DNA of 64,000 bases from Vibrio diabolicus (GCA_001048675.1 CCKK01000020.1:186001-250000), one strand, 5' to 3'; shown: positions 9,879-20,769, numbered from the stretch's first letter. Numbers and translations are program-made. Notes: a model not told the origin generated them from the letters alone.

Positions 9879-10496
9879 TTATGAGCCGTAGGTCACGGAG
9901 TAGCGATGAGGCTTGTGGTTCATCGCTAACACGACATTCAGTGCAAACGCGCCCAAAATCGAAAGACCAATTACTTCTGGAGTGACAAAGAAGAATGACG
10001 CAAACAGGATGCACGCATCGATTGCCATTTGGCTTTTGCCAACTGAAATGCCAAATTTGTCCTGAATAAATAAACACAGCACGTTAAAGCCACCTAAGCT
10101 GGAGCGATGTCGGAACAAGATCAGCATACCGAGTCCCATTAAAAGCCCACCTGCGACGGCACAATAAACTTCATTTACCGATTCGAGCGAGATTAGCAAA
10201 TAAAGATGATCGGCAAAGATAGAAACCAAAGCGCCAGAAATGGCACTATTAATGGCGAAATGACGGCCGAAGCGTTTCCATGCTAGCAAGTAAAAGGGAC
10301 TGTTTGCTAAAAAGTACAGCACACCAAACGTAAAAGGTGTAAATTGGCTAATAAGCAGAGCCAATCCTGTCGTACCCCCTGTTAGGAGGTTTGCGGATTG
10401 GAGAAAGAAAACGCCTTGAGCTACCAAAAAGGTACCCGTGAGAATCGCTATCCAGTCTTCTTTTAATGAGTGTTTTTCCATCAATGTTGCAGTCAT
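9879..10496 (-). CDS. YitT-family integral membrane protein
   Basis: A 205-residue hydrophobic protein with about five predicted transmembrane helices and the glycine-rich segments SANLLTGGTTGLALL and RHRSSLGGFNVL typical of the YitT/DUF161 membrane domain. It lacks the C-terminal DUF2179 cytoplasmic domain of Bacillus YitT proteins, as is usual for short proteobacterial members. Its substrate is unknown. It is separated from glyA by a 332-base gap and appears to be transcribed alone. Confidence 0.8.
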   Translation of the reverse strand: MTATLMEKHSLKEDWIAILTGTFLVAQGVFFLQSANLLTGGTTGLALLISQFTPFTFGVLYFLANSPFYLLAWKRFGRHFAINSAISGALVSIFADHLYLLISLESVNEVYCAVAGGLLMGLGMLILFRHRSSLGGFNVLCLFIQDKFGISVGKSQMAIDACILFASFFFVTPEVIGLSILGAFALNVVLAMNHKPHRYSVTYGS

Positions 10497-10732
10497 TAGT
10501 GATAAATAAGGCGTGCATAGTAGTAAAAAGATGATCTTTTCGGTAGCTAGAGGGTAAAATTTACGGTAAACCTATGTAATTGCTGTTTTACAGGGTGTAA
10601 AGCACAAAATTGACAGGCAATAGATCGTCGTTATGCAATTGCAATGCGGGCGTGATACAGATTGCTTGCCATCATGAAAAAACTGCATGAGAAAAATTAT
10701 AAATTTCTCTTTATGACCCAGATCAAATTATG

Positions 10733-10770
10733 TAGAATGCGCGCCATTAGGGTGACGAAAACGTTTGCGT
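10733..10770 (+). promoter_or_regulatory. glyA promoter with PurR operator
   Basis: ACGAAAACGTTTGCGT at 10755-10770 matches the PurR box on the reverse strand almost exactly. It lies just downstream of an extended -10 (TG-TAGAAT, 10731-10738), where bound PurR would block initiation. PurR regulation of glyA is known in E. coli because SHMT feeds one-carbon units to purine synthesis. The rest of the 10497-10828 gap shows no further feature that I can support. Confidence 0.85.
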
Positions 10771-10828
10771 AGGGTCATTCAACAGTTTTTTTGCAACTTT
10801 CAGTACTAATCTGAGTCAGGAGATACAG

Positions 10829-12079
10829 ATGCTTAAGCGTGATATGAACATCGCAGATTACGATGCGGAACTGTTCGCAGCTATCCAGGAAGAAACTCTT
10901 CGCCAGGAAGAACACATTGAACTTATCGCTTCTGAAAACTACACAAGCCCACGTGTAATGGAGGCGCAAGGTTCTCAGCTAACGAACAAATACGCTGAAG
11001 GCTACCCAGGCAAGCGTTACTACGGCGGTTGTGAGTACGTAGATAAAGCGGAACAACTTGCTATCGACCGTGCATGCAAACTGTTCGGTTGTGAATACGC
11101 GAACGTACAGCCTCACTCAGGTTCTCAAGCAAACAGCGCGGTTTACATGGCGCTTCTTAACCCAGGCGATACAGTTCTAGGCATGAGCCTAGCGCACGGT
11201 GGTCACCTGACTCACGGTTCTCCAGTAAACTTCTCTGGTAAGCACTACAACGTTATCCCTTACGGTATCGATGAAGCGGGTCAAATCAACTACGACGAGA
11301 TGGAACAGCTAGCGCTTGAGCACAAGCCTAAGATGATCATCGGTGGTTTCTCTGCTTACTCGCAAATCGTTGATTGGAAGCGCATGCGTGAAATCGCTGA
11401 CAAAGTAGATGCTTACCTTTTCGTTGATATGGCGCACGTAGCGGGTCTTATCGCAGCAGGCGAATACCCAACACCTGTTCCACACGCTCACGTAGTAACA
11501 ACAACAACACACAAAACACTAGCAGGTCCTCGCGGTGGTCTTATCTTGTCAAATGCTGGCGAAGATATGTACAAGAAATTGAACTCAGCAGTGTTCCCTG
11601 GTGGTCAAGGTGGCCCTCTAATGCACGTTATCGCTGGTAAAGCAGTAGCGTTCAAAGAAGCGATGGAGCCAGAGTTCAAAGCTTACCAAGCTCGCGTAGT
11701 GAAAAACGCAAAAGCAATGGTTGGTCAATTCCAAGAGCGTGGCTACAAAATCGTATCTAACGGCACAGAAAACCACTTGTTCCTTGTGGACCTGATCGAC
11801 AAAGACATCACTGGTAAAGATGCAGACGCGGCACTAGGTGCAGCAAACATCACAGTGAACAAAAACTCAGTACCAAATGACCCACGCAGCCCATTCGTAA
11901 CGTCTGGTATTCGTGTAGGTACGCCAGCGATCACTCGTCGTGGCTTCACTGAAGAAGACGCAAAAGAGCTAGCAAACTGGATGTGTGACGTTCTAGATAA
12001 CATCGGCAACGAAGAAGTTATCGAAGCGACTAAACAGAAAGTGCTCGAAATTTGTAAGCGTCTACCGGTTTACGCCTAA
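10829..12079 (+). CDS. glyA: GlyA, serine hydroxymethyltransferase
   Basis: PLP enzyme converting serine and tetrahydrofolate to glycine and 5,10-methylene-tetrahydrofolate, the main source of one-carbon units. It has 416 residues, nearly the standard bacterial length. The PLP lysine is K229 in [14 protein letters not shown], and the conserved N-terminal SENY and [10 protein letters not shown] motifs are present. ATG 10829 has a GGAGAT ribosome site 8-11 bases upstream. It is apparently monocistronic, with a PurR box upstream and a terminator downstream. Confidence 0.98.
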   Translation: MLKRDMNIADYDAELFAAIQEETLRQEEHIELIASENYTSPRVMEAQGSQLTNKYAEGYPGKRYYGGCEYVDKAEQLAIDRACKLFGCEYANVQPHSGSQANSAVYMALLNPGDTVLGMSLAHGGHLTHGSPVNFSGKHYNVIPYGIDEAGQINYDEMEQLALEHKPKMIIGGFSAYSQIVDWKRMREIADKVDAYLFVDMAHVAGLIAAGEYPTPVPHAHVVTTTTHKTLAGPRGGLILSNAGEDMYKKLNSAVFPGGQGGPLMHVIAGKAVAFKEAMEPEFKAYQARVVKNAKAMVGQFQERGYKIVSNGTENHLFLVDLIDKDITGKDADAALGAANITVNKNSVPNDPRSPFVTSGIRVGTPAITRRGFTEEDAKELANWMCDVLDNIGNEEVIEATKQKVLEICKRLPVYA

Positions 12080-12189
12080 CTATTCTTCATAGAATGAGTC
12101 AATTTCGGTGTCGAACATACTCACTTGCTCGCGCAAACTCCGTGTGTTCTCCTAGAACTCGACTCATCTATTTTGAACATTGATATACT

Positions 12190-12217
12190 AAAGGTCCTCA
12201 ATTGAGGGCCTTTTTGT
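12190..12217 (+). terminator. Terminator after glyA
   Basis: AAAGGTCCTCAATTGAGGGCCTTT forms a hairpin followed by TTGTTTG, about 110 bases after the glyA stop. Confidence 0.85.
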
Positions 12218-12306
12218 TTGTCTGGCGTTTGGAATGAGATATAGCGAAGAGTGTGTGATAAGGAGATGGCTACCAACACTGTCCCTTTTCAATATATCCA
12301 AACCAC

Positions 12307-12439
12307 GTCATTCCGACGAGCCTAGGCGAGATCAGGAATATTGTTGAGGCACACTCTTTTACTCAGAGTTTCCCTAAAAATCATCAGTACGTTGGAAACT
12401 GATTCTCAATCACGCTCGTTCCTCGCTGTTCAGAATGAC
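12307..12439. repeat. Possible dispersed intergenic inverted-repeat element
   Basis: This ~133-base stretch in the glyA-lipA gap begins with GTCATTC and ends with GAATGAC. Inside are the imperfect arms GACGAGCCTAGGCGAGATCAGGAAT and CTGATTCTCAATC, then CGCTCGTTCCTCGCTG. The look and size fit short non-coding repeats (ERIC-like, MITE-like) that I associate with Vibrio intergenic regions. There is no second copy in the window, so the repeat status is inference. Confidence 0.4.
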
Positions 12440-12475
12440 GGAGGTAGAATGGCTTTTTATCATCATTTGACAGAT

Positions 12476-12508
12476 ACAAAAAAGGTTGGCACTGAGCCAA
12501 CCTTTCTT
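12476..12508. terminator. Terminator of the lipB-lipA end (bidirectional hairpin)
   Basis: AAAGGTTGGC and GCCAACCTTT form a 10-bp stem with loop ACTGA. An A-run on the left gives the T-tract for the minus strand; T-rich sequence follows on the right. It lies just after the lipA stop. Confidence 0.85.
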
Positions 12509-12526
12509 TTGAAAACAAACGAGAGC

Positions 12527-13492
12527 TTACTTAATCTCGATGCCTTGAGCCTGCATATCGGCATGGTAAGAAGAGCGAACAAATGGACCACACGCTGCGT
12601 GCGTGAAGCCAAGCTCTAGTGCAACTTCTTTTAGCTCGTCAAACTCTGATGGCGGAACGTAACGCTCTACTGGCAAGTGGTGACGGCTTGGCGCTAAGTA
12701 CTGACCTAGAGTCAGCATCGTTACGCCGTGTGCGCGTAGATCTTTCAGTACTTCGATGATTTCTTCTTTGGTTTCACCAAGACCCATCATCAAACCAGAT
12801 TTGGTCGGTACATTTGGATGCTGCTCTTTGAACTTCTTAAGAAGCTCCAGCGACCACTTGTAGTTTGCACCTGGGCGAGCTTTACGGTAAAGACGTGGCG
12901 CTGTTTCTAGGTTGTGGTTGAAGACATCTGGCGGGTTATCTTTCATTAGATCAAGCGCTACGTCCATACGACCACGGAAGTCAGGAACCAGAGTTTCAAT
13001 CTTAATATGCGGGTTCAACGCACGGATCTCGCGGTTACAGTCGGCAAAGTGCTGTGCACCACCATCACGCAGATCGTCACGGTCTACAGAAGTGATTACT
13101 ACGTATTTCAGCTTCATATCGGCGATGGTTTTCGCCAGTTTTTGAGGCTCTTCTGCTTCCGGTGGTAATGGGCGGCCATGAGCAACGTCACAGAAAGGAC
13201 AACGACGAGTACAAATAGCACCTAGGATCATGAAGGTAGCTGTACCGTGGTTAAAACATTCCGCTAGGTTAGGGCAAGATGCTTCTTCACATACGGAGTG
13301 AAGTTTATTCTTGCGCATCGCCGCCTTGATGTCTTGAATTCGTTGGCTGTCGGCTGGTAGCTTGATCTTCATCCAATCAGGCTTACGTAGCACTTCTTTC
13401 TGCTCTGTAGGCATGTTCTTTACGGGAATCAATGCCATTTTATCGGCGTCACGATATTTAACGCCTTTTTCCATCTGGATTGGTTTGCTCAT
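12527..13492 (-). CDS. lipA: LipA, lipoyl synthase
   Basis: Radical-SAM enzyme that inserts two sulfurs into protein-bound octanoyl groups to make lipoate. The 321 residues contain both iron-sulfur cluster motifs at E. coli numbering: auxiliary cluster C68, C73, C79 and radical-SAM cluster C94, C98, C101 (CTRRCPFCD). The C-terminal RSSYHA with its sulfur-donating-cluster serine is also present. Its ATG overlaps the lipB stop by 4 bases, coupling it to the octanoyltransferase that makes its substrate. Confidence 0.98.
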   Translation of the reverse strand: MSKPIQMEKGVKYRDADKMALIPVKNMPTEQKEVLRKPDWMKIKLPADSQRIQDIKAAMRKNKLHSVCEEASCPNLAECFNHGTATFMILGAICTRRCPFCDVAHGRPLPPEAEEPQKLAKTIADMKLKYVVITSVDRDDLRDGGAQHFADCNREIRALNPHIKIETLVPDFRGRMDVALDLMKDNPPDVFNHNLETAPRLYRKARPGANYKWSLELLKKFKEQHPNVPTKSGLMMGLGETKEEIIEVLKDLRAHGVTMLTLGQYLAPSRHHLPVERYVPPSEFDELKEVALELGFTHAACGPFVRSSYHADMQAQGIEIK

Positions 13493-14151
13493 GCTTTATT
13501 ACCTTGAGAAGGTGCTTCTGTGCTGAATTCTACTTGCTCATAGTCGAGCAAAGTAACGAGTTCTTCTATTAATTGTTTTTCTACGGCTTCTACATTGTCT
13601 GGGCCGCCAAATTGGCTGACCTGAACCATTTCCATACCTTCATAACCACAAGGGTTAATACGCAGAAACGGTGTTAAATCCATATTTACGTTCAAGGCTA
13701 AGCCATGAAACGAGCATCCTTTACGAATGCGTAAACCGAGAGAGCATATTTTTTTACCGTCAACGTAAACGCCTGGTGCGTCAGGTCGCGCGGCCGAATC
13801 GATATTGTATGCTTTTAGCGTGTTGATCACGAGGTTCTCGATAGTGGTAACGAGATCTCGTACACCTAATTTTTTGCGGCGTAAGTTGATCAAGAAATAG
13901 GCGACCAACTGACCAGGGCCATGATACGTAACCTGGCCTCCGCGATCACTTTGTACAACAGGAATGTCACCAGTGTTAATAAGGTGCTCAGCTTTACCTG
14001 CCTGACCTTGCGTAAATACTGGGTTATGTTCTACCAACCAGACTTCATCAGGGGTTTCTTCTGTGCGTTGGTCGGTGAACTCATGCATCGCCTTCCATAC
14101 AGGCTCATAGTCTTGGCGGCCAAGTCGTTTTACAACAAGTTGGTGTTGCAT
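13489..14151 (-). CDS. lipB: LipB, octanoyl-[acyl-carrier-protein]:protein N-octanoyltransferase
   Basis: Transfers octanoate from ACP to lipoyl domains, the step before LipA. The 220 residues contain [15 protein letters not shown], the lysine-containing [11 protein letters not shown] segment and the catalytic cysteine in INPCGYEGM, all conserved in LipB. It lies upstream of lipA with overlapping stop and start codons. Confidence 0.97.
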   Translation of the reverse strand: MQHQLVVKRLGRQDYEPVWKAMHEFTDQRTEETPDEVWLVEHNPVFTQGQAGKAEHLINTGDIPVVQSDRGGQVTYHGPGQLVAYFLINLRRKKLGVRDLVTTIENLVINTLKAYNIDSAARPDAPGVYVDGKKICSLGLRIRKGCSFHGLALNVNMDLTPFLRINPCGYEGMEMVQVSQFGGPDNVEAVEKQLIEELVTLLDYEQVEFSTEAPSQGNKA

Positions 14152-14272
14152 GGGAATTCCTGTTGCTAATATATAAAGTTTTTGGATTATAAACCGGATA
14201 ACCCTGATGCTCTACCGCTGAGTAACAGATTTTTAACTGAAAGCGATGTAAAGTTTTGTTATCTGGTTGATA

Positions 14273-14302
14273 AATAAAAAGAAAGCAGCCGAAGCTGCTT
14301 TC
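14273..14302 (-). terminator. Terminator after the ybeD-like gene
   Basis: GAAAGCAGCC and the matching GCTGCTTTC form a hairpin with a T-rich tract on the minus strand, 27 bases past the DUF493 gene stop. It suggests that lipB-lipA has its own promoter. Confidence 0.75.
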
Positions 14303-14328
14303 AAAAAAAATTTAAATCTATCAAAAAA

Positions 14329-14607
14329 TTATAGAACCATGCGCACGATGTCAATTTCACCTAACTCTTTGTATAGCGTCTCAACTTGCTCGATAGACGT
14401 TGCAGTGATGTTGATTGATACCGAGTGGTAGTTGCCCTTAGCACTTGGTTTAACGGTCGGGCTGTAGTCACCTGGAGCATGGCGCTGAATAACTTCAAGA
14501 ACAAGCTCTGGAAGTTCAGGCTTTGCATGACCCATTACCTTGTAAGTAAATGAACAAGGGAACTCAAGCAGGTCTTTTAATTTTGCATCAGAGTTGATGG
14601 TTAGCAT
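14329..14607 (-). CDS. ybeD: YbeD-family protein (DUF493)
   Basis: A 92-residue small alpha/beta protein of the YbeD/DUF493 family, which has an ACT-like fold. The segment [15 protein letters not shown] is recognisable (here [19 protein letters not shown]), and the order dacA-ybeD-lipB is the same as in E. coli. The molecular function is not established; location links it to the lipoate genes. Confidence 0.93.
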
Positions 14608-14690
14608 ATCGATAACTCCAGTAGATATTCGTTGCGGTGCGAAATAGTACAGTCAAATTAGGGGGAACTCAAGACGAGGATCTCAAACTT

Positions 14691-14716
14691 AAAAAGCCGC
14701 CCTTTCAGGCGGCTTT
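14691..14716 (-). terminator. Terminator after dacA
   Basis: AAAGCCGCC and GGCGGCTTT form a 9-bp stem with loop CTTTCA or similar. The minus-strand T-tract is short. It lies 30 bases beyond the dacA stop. Confidence 0.8.
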
Positions 14717-14746
14717 GCGAATAAGTTTGCTACTCTAACGTTCTTC

Positions 14747-15925
14747 TTAGAAGAAGCTCTTGAATAACAATACGATGTAATCCCACATGCGGCTAAATAG
14801 ACTACCTTGCTCTACGGTTTCTAGTGCCATTAGTGGGTATTCGGCAATATCTTCACCATCGATCTGATAGTATAGCTTACCAACTACATCACCTTTATTA
14901 ATTGGGGCTTCTAGCTCTTTTTCAAGGACGAAGCTGGCTTTTAGGTTTTTCGCTTCACCACGTGGTAGTGTTACGTAAGTATCTTGGTCAAGGCCCAACG
15001 CTACAGTGTCTTTGTTGCCCATCCACACTTTTTCTTCTACAAACGTTTCACCCGCTTTGTGCGGCGCTACTGTTTCGAAGAAACGGAAGCCGTAGCTTAG
15101 TAGCTTTTTGCTTTCTGACTTACGAGCATTGGCATCTTTCGTGCCCATTACGACTGCAACCAAACGCATTTGGCCTTCAGTCGCAGAACTTACTAGGCTG
15201 TAACCCGCATTGCTTGTGTGACCCGTTTTGATGCCATCAACGTTCATGCTCTTATCCCAAAGTAGACCGTTACGGTTGTATTGGGTGATGCCGTTGTAAG
15301 TGAATTTCTTCTCTGAGTACACGCGGTACTCATTTGGTACGTCACGGATCAGGGCTTTACCTAGCAATGCCATGTCGTATGGTGTCGAGTACAGCTCAGC
15401 GTTATCTAGACCATGAACGTTAGCAAAGTGCGAGTTCGTCATACCTAGTGTGTTGGCCCAAGCGTTCATTAGGTCAACAAACGCATCTTCTGAGCCTGCA
15501 ATGTGTTCAGCCATTGCTACACAGGCATCGTTACCAGACTGGACGATGATACCGCGGTTTAGGTCACGTACTTTTACAGTTGTGCCCACTTCAATGAACA
15601 TTTTTGATGATTCAGGGAAGTTTTTCGCCCATGCATTTTTACTGATGGTGACATCGTCATCTTCTGAGATATTACCACGCGCTAGTTCTTGGCCGATTAC
15701 GTAGCTGGTCATCATCTTAGTCAGACTGGCTGGAGACAACTTTGTGTTCATCTCTTTCTCTGCCAGTACTTTACCTGAATGGTAATCCATCAGAACGTAG
15801 CCCTTCGCAGCGATTTGAGGGGCATCTGGAACAACGATAGGTGATGCAAGAGCAGATTGAGCGAAAGTTGCAGAAAGGGCAACCGAAGAAACGAGAATAG
15901 ATTTCACAAACTTATTTTTATTCAT
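14747..15925 (-). CDS. dacA: DacA, D-alanyl-D-alanine carboxypeptidase (PBP5/6 type)
   Basis: Periplasmic enzyme that trims the terminal D-Ala from peptidoglycan pentapeptides. Of 392 residues, 1-27 are a signal peptide ending SALA. The penicillin-binding triad is complete: SLTK with S67 and K70, SGN at 129-131 and KTG at 232-234. The PBP5 C-terminal beta domain and an amphipathic C-terminal helix (RMWDYIVLLFKSFF) that anchors the protein to the inner membrane follow. It lies downstream of rlpA in a cell-wall cluster. Confidence 0.97.
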   Translation of the reverse strand: MNKNKFVKSILVSSVALSATFAQSALASPIVVPDAPQIAAKGYVLMDYHSGKVLAEKEMNTKLSPASLTKMMTSYVIGQELARGNISEDDDVTISKNAWAKNFPESSKMFIEVGTTVKVRDLNRGIIVQSGNDACVAMAEHIAGSEDAFVDLMNAWANTLGMTNSHFANVHGLDNAELYSTPYDMALLGKALIRDVPNEYRVYSEKKFTYNGITQYNRNGLLWDKSMNVDGIKTGHTSNAGYSLVSSATEGQMRLVAVVMGTKDANARKSESKKLLSYGFRFFETVAPHKAGETFVEEKVWMGNKDTVALGLDQDTYVTLPRGEAKNLKASFVLEKELEAPINKGDVVGKLYYQIDGEDIAEYPLMALETVEQGSLFSRMWDYIVLLFKSFF

Positions 15926-16015
15926 GGTAATTCAAATTTTTGGGTTAACTGCGGACATCTTATCAGAATCCCCAGCTATGTAAGAGGGGATCGAGGAGAA
16001 ATTCATGACACTAGG

Positions 16016-16819
16016 TCATTTGGCAGTGTTGTGTTTTTTAATAAATGCAGACGAATAGCCGAGCAACTTTACTTTATCTAGAGTGGCTTGCGTCAGGGAA
16101 TAGTCAGTAAATGGCCCTAACAACAAGCGATAAGACTCTTTCGCATTTTCTAGGAAAGTTTCTGTATCCAGTTTTTGACCAAGCTCTGTCCCTAAAGTTC
16201 GTGCGCGTTCTTCATTTTTTGATGATGCCACCTGAATAACGTACTTAGGGTGCGCTTCTAAAGATTTTTTATCCGTGGGCTGATTGATACTTATTACTTC
16301 AATTTCCACGTTCGCTGTACCTGTTTTTATCACATCTAACTTATGTGCTGCGGCATAGCTTAAATCGATAATACGGCCATCGTGAAACGGACCTCGGTCA
16401 TTAACTCGTACTACGGTAGTTTTGCCGTTGTCAGTGTTGGTGACTTTTACGTAACTCGGTAACGGTAGCGTTTTATGAGCCGCTGTCATTGAGTACATGT
16501 CATAGATTTCGCCATTAGAAGTCAAATGACCTTGGAACTTCTTCCCATACCAAGATGCGCGGCCTTTTTCTTTAAAGCCTTTGGCATCGCGAACTATTTT
16601 GTAGTCTTTGCCACGCAAGTGGTAATCTTTGTTCCCACCTAGGCTGTACGGTTCATATTTAGGGTGCGCATCCTCGATGTGTTCGACTGAAAGCGGTGTA
16701 TCCGGTGCAACATCGGATTCGAGTTCGTAACGGCCTTCTTGTTCTTTTTGGCTAGTTGATGAACAGCCTGCCAAAATAAGAGCTGAGAAAACCAAGGAAT
16801 ATAAAGCGCGTTTTTGCAT
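16016..16819 (-). CDS. rlpA: RlpA, septal-ring lipoprotein (lytic transglycosylase family)
   Basis: A 267-residue lipoprotein with lipobox LAGC (C19). It has a double-psi beta-barrel RlpA domain at ~80-175 (GRASWYGKKFQGHLTSNGE, RVNDRGPFHDGRIIDLS) and a C-terminal SPOR domain that binds denuded glycan at the septum. In Pseudomonas, RlpA cleaves such glycan strands; activity in vibrios is inferred. It starts two bases after the rodA stop, in the mrdA-rodA-rlpA operon. Confidence 0.95.
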   Translation of the reverse strand: MQKRALYSLVFSALILAGCSSTSQKEQEGRYELESDVAPDTPLSVEHIEDAHPKYEPYSLGGNKDYHLRGKDYKIVRDAKGFKEKGRASWYGKKFQGHLTSNGEIYDMYSMTAAHKTLPLPSYVKVTNTDNGKTTVVRVNDRGPFHDGRIIDLSYAAAHKLDVIKTGTANVEIEVISINQPTDKKSLEAHPKYVIQVASSKNEERARTLGTELGQKLDTETFLENAKESYRLLLGPFTDYSLTQATLDKVKLLGYSSAFIKKHNTAK

Positions 16820-16821
16820 GT

Positions 16822-17943
16822 CTAGGTCGCCTTAGAGAATGCTTTTCGGTGCGTATGAATTGACATCAGAATACCAAAGCCAGCCATCAAGGTTACCATT
16901 GATGTGCCGCCATAACTAATGAGTGGCAACGGTACACCTACTACAGGTAGGATGCCACTTACCATGCCAATATTTACAAAAATATACACGAAGAAGCTGA
17001 GTACAATACTGCCTGCCATCATTCGTCCAAATGCGGTTTGCGCTTGGCTGGCGAGGTATAAACCTCGTCCAATAATAAATAGATAGATGGCTAAAAGGCA
17101 AAGGAAGCCAATCATACCCCATTCTTCAGCAATTACTGCAAAGATAAAGTCAGTGTGTCGTTCAGGAAGAAATTCCAGTTGTGACTGCGTACCTTGCAAC
17201 CAACCTTTGCCGGAAATACCACCGGAGCCAATCGCAATTTTACTCTGAATAATGTGGTAGCCCGCACCTAGCGGGTCAGACTCTGGATTAAACAGAGTAC
17301 GAACTCGTACTTTTTGATACTCACGCATCAAGAAAAACCACAAAATCGGAATGAAACCACCCAGTGCAATCGCAGCACCAGCGATGATTTTCCAACTAAT
17401 GCCCGCGAGGAAGATAACAAAAATACCGGAAGCGGCGATTAGAATAGAGGTCCCTAAGTCAGGCTGTTTTGCAATGAGGATGGTTGGCAAGCAGACCATA
17501 ATCAGTGCAACAATGAGTGTTTTTAGCGTTGGCGGAAGGGGCTGTCGACCAACATAGCGTGCCACCATTAATGGCACCGCGAGCTTCAATAACTCGGAAG
17601 GTTGAAAGCGCACAAAACCGAGGTTAAGCCAACGCTGTGCGCCTTTCGAGGCTTCACCGAAAAATAACACGCCAAAGAGCAGTATGACGCCGCCGACGAA
17701 CATCAAAGGTGCCAGGCTCTCGTAGGTTCGTGGAGAAAGCTGCGCAAGAACGATCATCACAACGAGTGAAAGCACCATTCGCATAGCTTGGCGATCCATC
17801 ATCAGTAAACTTTGGCCACTGGCGCTGTACATGATCACGAGGCCAAACCCCATCAGGGCCAATATGCCAAGTAGGAGTGGTAAGTCGATATGGAAGCGTT
17901 CAAACAGGGCGCGATTTTTACCTGTAGAGGGATCCATCTTCAT
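16822..17943 (-). CDS. rodA: RodA, rod-shape peptidoglycan glycosyltransferase
   Basis: SEDS-family membrane glycosyltransferase that polymerises lipid II during cell elongation with PBP2. The 373 residues contain about ten transmembrane helices and the SEDS motifs [40 protein letters not shown] and [14 protein letters not shown]. Its ATG overlaps the mrdA stop (TAATG), coupling synthesis of the two partners. Confidence 0.97.
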   Translation of the reverse strand: MKMDPSTGKNRALFERFHIDLPLLLGILALMGFGLVIMYSASGQSLLMMDRQAMRMVLSLVVMIVLAQLSPRTYESLAPLMFVGGVILLFGVLFFGEASKGAQRWLNLGFVRFQPSELLKLAVPLMVARYVGRQPLPPTLKTLIVALIMVCLPTILIAKQPDLGTSILIAASGIFVIFLAGISWKIIAGAAIALGGFIPILWFFLMREYQKVRVRTLFNPESDPLGAGYHIIQSKIAIGSGGISGKGWLQGTQSQLEFLPERHTDFIFAVIAEEWGMIGFLCLLAIYLFIIGRGLYLASQAQTAFGRMMAGSIVLSFFVYIFVNIGMVSGILPVVGVPLPLISYGGTSMVTLMAGFGILMSIHTHRKAFSKAT

Positions 17944-19859
17944 TACTGTTTTACCTCTTTCTTCGCATTGTTTTCAGGCTCAATTTCTTCTGGGCCTAGA
18001 ACGACTCGGTCAAAAATTTTCCTTACTACTGGGGCACCGTTGCTAGAACCACCGCCGGCGTTTTCTAGTACTACAGTGACGACCACTTTAGGATCATCAA
18101 ATGGTGCAAAGCCAGTAAATAACGCATGGTCACGTAAGTGCTCGGCGATCTCATCGGCGTTGTACTCTTCGTTTTCACCCAGACCGAAGACCTGTGCAGT
18201 ACCTGATTTACCCGCTGTTTGATAACTCATTTTGTAGAATGAGCGGCGAGCTGTTCCGCGCGTGCCATGGTTTACCCGACGCATGCCTTCTTTCGCCATA
18301 TCCCAGTACTTTTTCGGTACATTCTTGATTGGCGGGTAAGTCACGTATTCTGTTGTTTGTTGTTCTTCGAAGTCGTTGCCGTTCTCTATCGTCGCTTTGA
18401 GCAAGTGAGGTGCGATAACTTCTCCCTCATTTACTAATACGGAGGTCGCTTTGGCGATTTGCATTGGTGTTGCTGTCCAATAACCTTGGCCGATACCCAC
18501 AGGGATCGTATCGCCTTTGTACCACGGGGTTTTATGGCGAGACATTTTCCAGTCACGAGTCGGCATATTCGCCTTACTTTCTTCGTAGATATCGATGCCA
18601 GTGTAATCACCAAAACCGAACATCATCATCCAATTCGAAATACGGTCAATACCCATGTCATAAGCGATTTGATAGTAGAAGGTATCAACAGACTCTTCGA
18701 TCGACTTAATGATATCGACGCGTCCGTGTCCCCAACGCAACCAGTCACGGAATGGGCGAGTGTTGGAGTTTGGTATGCGCCAATAACCTGGATCATTTCG
18801 CGTAGTGTTCGGTGTGACGACACCTTCTTGTAGCGCGGCTACCGCCATAAATGGTTTGATGGTAGACGCGGGTGGATAAATGCCAAGTGTGGTTCGGTTG
18901 ACCAAGGGACGGTTTTTATCGTTCAAAAGGGCGCGATAGTCTTTACCTGAGATTCCGTGCACGAACGAGTTAGGATCGTAGCTAGGACTTGAAACCATAG
19001 CCAGTACGCCGTTGTCTCTAGGATCGATCACTACAGCACTGCCTCTGCGGCCATCCAATAATTGGTGTACGTACAGCTGCAAGTTGATATCAAGGTTTAA
19101 AACGATGTCTTTTCCGGGTACAGGTGGAACGTACTTTAACGTACGAATTACTCGGCCGCGGCTGTTTACCTCGACTTCTTGATATCCGGCCGTACCGTGT
19201 AAGAGGTCTTCGTAGTATTTTTCGATGCCCAGCTTACCAATGTCGCGAGTGGCTTGATAGTTTGCGTCTTTTTCTTCTCGGATCAGGCGCTGCATGTCGC
19301 GATCATTGATTCGAGAAACGTAACCAATCACGTGGGTTAAGACTTCGCTGAAAGGGTAATAGCGCTTTAAGGTCGCACTTATTTCTACACCAGGAAAGCG
19401 GTACTGATTGACGGAGAATACCGCTACTTGTTTTTCGTTCAGTTGGGTAAGCAGTGGGACCGACTTAAATCGACGAGTCCGTTTACGCTCTTGGTGGAAA
19501 CGTTCAATCTGATCTGGGGTAATTTCCAGAATGGTTTGTAGTTCTTGGATGGTTGCATCAATGTCTTTAATTTTTTCTGGAGTCAGTTCTAAGTTAAAGA
19601 CGGGACGGTTCTCTGCCAGTAAAACACCATTTCGATCATAAATCAGACCTCGGTTAGGCGCGATAGGAACCACTTTGATACGGTTATCGTTCGAGCGGGT
19701 TTGATAATCTTGAAACTGGTTCACCTGAATGTTGTACATATTGGCGACCAGAGCTCCCATCAAGAGAACAATGCCGATAAAAGCGACAATAGCGCGGCTG
19801 GCAAACAGACGCGCTTCGGCTTGATAATCTCGGATTTGACTGCGGCGCTTACGAATCAT
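17943..19859 (-). CDS. mrdA: PBP2, peptidoglycan D,D-transpeptidase MrdA
   Basis: Class B penicillin-binding protein that cross-links peptidoglycan in the elongasome with RodA. The 638 residues comprise a short cytoplasmic tail, a transmembrane helix at ~22-44, a dimerisation/pedestal domain and a transpeptidase domain. The catalytic motif is STIK with S332 and K335, and a late KSGT motif ([11 protein letters not shown]) is present. It follows rlmH by 29 bases on the same strand. Confidence 0.97.
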   Translation of the reverse strand: MIRKRRSQIRDYQAEARLFASRAIVAFIGIVLLMGALVANMYNIQVNQFQDYQTRSNDNRIKVVPIAPNRGLIYDRNGVLLAENRPVFNLELTPEKIKDIDATIQELQTILEITPDQIERFHQERKRTRRFKSVPLLTQLNEKQVAVFSVNQYRFPGVEISATLKRYYPFSEVLTHVIGYVSRINDRDMQRLIREEKDANYQATRDIGKLGIEKYYEDLLHGTAGYQEVEVNSRGRVIRTLKYVPPVPGKDIVLNLDINLQLYVHQLLDGRRGSAVVIDPRDNGVLAMVSSPSYDPNSFVHGISGKDYRALLNDKNRPLVNRTTLGIYPPASTIKPFMAVAALQEGVVTPNTTRNDPGYWRIPNSNTRPFRDWLRWGHGRVDIIKSIEESVDTFYYQIAYDMGIDRISNWMMMFGFGDYTGIDIYEESKANMPTRDWKMSRHKTPWYKGDTIPVGIGQGYWTATPMQIAKATSVLVNEGEVIAPHLLKATIENGNDFEEQQTTEYVTYPPIKNVPKKYWDMAKEGMRRVNHGTRGTARRSFYKMSYQTAGKSGTAQVFGLGENEEYNADEIAEHLRDHALFTGFAPFDDPKVVVTVVLENAGGGSSNGAPVVRKIFDRVVLGPEEIEPENNAKKEVKQ

Positions 19860-19888
19860 TAACGCTTGGCTCTAAAGTTAAACAACGA

Positions 19889-20359
19889 TTATTCGCGGTG
19901 GTAAGGATGGTTCGCGGTGATGCTCCACGCTCGGTATAAGCTTTCTGCCATTACGATACGCACTAAAGGGTGGGGTAGCGTTAAGGCAGACAATGACCAG
20001 CTTTGGTCTGCTGCAGCTTTGCATGCAGGAGCGAGTCCTTCAGGACCGCCGATTAAGATTGATACATCACGGCCATCTAATTTCCAAGCTTCTAACTGCT
20101 CAGCGAGTTGAGGAGTGTCCCATTTTTTACCTGGGATATCTAACGTGACGATACGGTTGCCTTTTGGTACCGCAGCGAGCATCGCTTCCCCTTCTTTTTG
20201 CAGGATACGAGCGATATCGGCATTTTTTCCACGTTTGCCAGCAGAGATTTCAATCAACTCCAATGGCATATCATGTGGGAAACGGCGACGATATTCTTGA
20301 AAGCCTTCCTCAACCCATTTTGGCATTTTTGTGCCAACAGCAATTAGTTGAATTTTCAA
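19889..20359 (-). CDS. rlmH: RlmH, 23S rRNA (pseudouridine-1915-N3) methyltransferase
   Basis: SPOUT-class methyltransferase that modifies pseudouridine 1915 in helix 69 of 23S rRNA on assembled ribosomes. It has 156 residues, one more than the E. coli protein, with the knot-forming segments ILIGGPEGL and [20 protein letters not shown]. It lies four bases after rsfS. Confidence 0.97.
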   Translation of the reverse strand: MKIQLIAVGTKMPKWVEEGFQEYRRRFPHDMPLELIEISAGKRGKNADIARILQKEGEAMLAAVPKGNRIVTLDIPGKKWDTPQLAEQLEAWKLDGRDVSILIGGPEGLAPACKAAADQSWSLSALTLPHPLVRIVMAESLYRAWSITANHPYHRE

Positions 20360-20363
20360 AAGA

Positions 20364-20681
20364 TTAACCCCAGAGTTTTTCTAGCTGGTAGAGTTCGCGG
20401 TGCTCTTCTTGCATCACGTGAAGCATGGCGTCGCCCATATCTAGGACTACCCATTCACCTTCGTTTTCACCTTCCATTCCTAGTGGCTCAAGACCGGCTT
20501 TTTTCACTTCTGTTGCAACGTGGTCAGCGATGGATGAAACGTGGCGTTTGGATGTGCCAGTACAGATGATCATGTAATCTGTCACGCTTGATTTATCTTC
20601 CACATTTAGGACGATAATGTCTTCCGCTTTCATGTCGTCGGCTTTATCAGCTAAAAAGTCTTTCAGTTCTTCGCGAAGCAC
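20364..20681 (-). CDS. rsfS: RsfS, ribosomal silencing factor
   Basis: Binds ribosomal protein uL14 and prevents subunit joining, lowering translation under starvation. The 105 residues carry the family segments [13 protein letters not shown] and [17 protein letters not shown]. The start is GTG with a GAGGAAA ribosome site. In E. coli nadD (and cobC) lie between holA and rsfS; here only an 88-base gap separates them. Confidence 0.96.
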   Translation of the reverse strand: MLREELKDFLADKADDMKAEDIIVLNVEDKSSVTDYMIICTGTSKRHVSSIADHVATEVKKAGLEPLGMEGENEGEWVVLDMGDAMLHVMQEEHRELYQLEKLWG

Positions 20682-20769
20682 TCGGTTTTCCTCGGTTTGT
20701 CTCTTATCTCTACAGTGTTTTACATTCTTGCTTGCAAAACAGGTCGCGCACTATATCACGCTTTGATTT

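Noticed and set aside
12341..12619. 92-codon plus-strand frame between glyA and lipA
   Set aside because: It runs through the repeat-like element and the terminator hairpin into antisense lipA; composition is not protein-like.
14902..15231. 109-codon frame antisense to dacA
   Set aside because: dacA has all three penicillin-binding motifs in frame; the antisense frame is a shadow.
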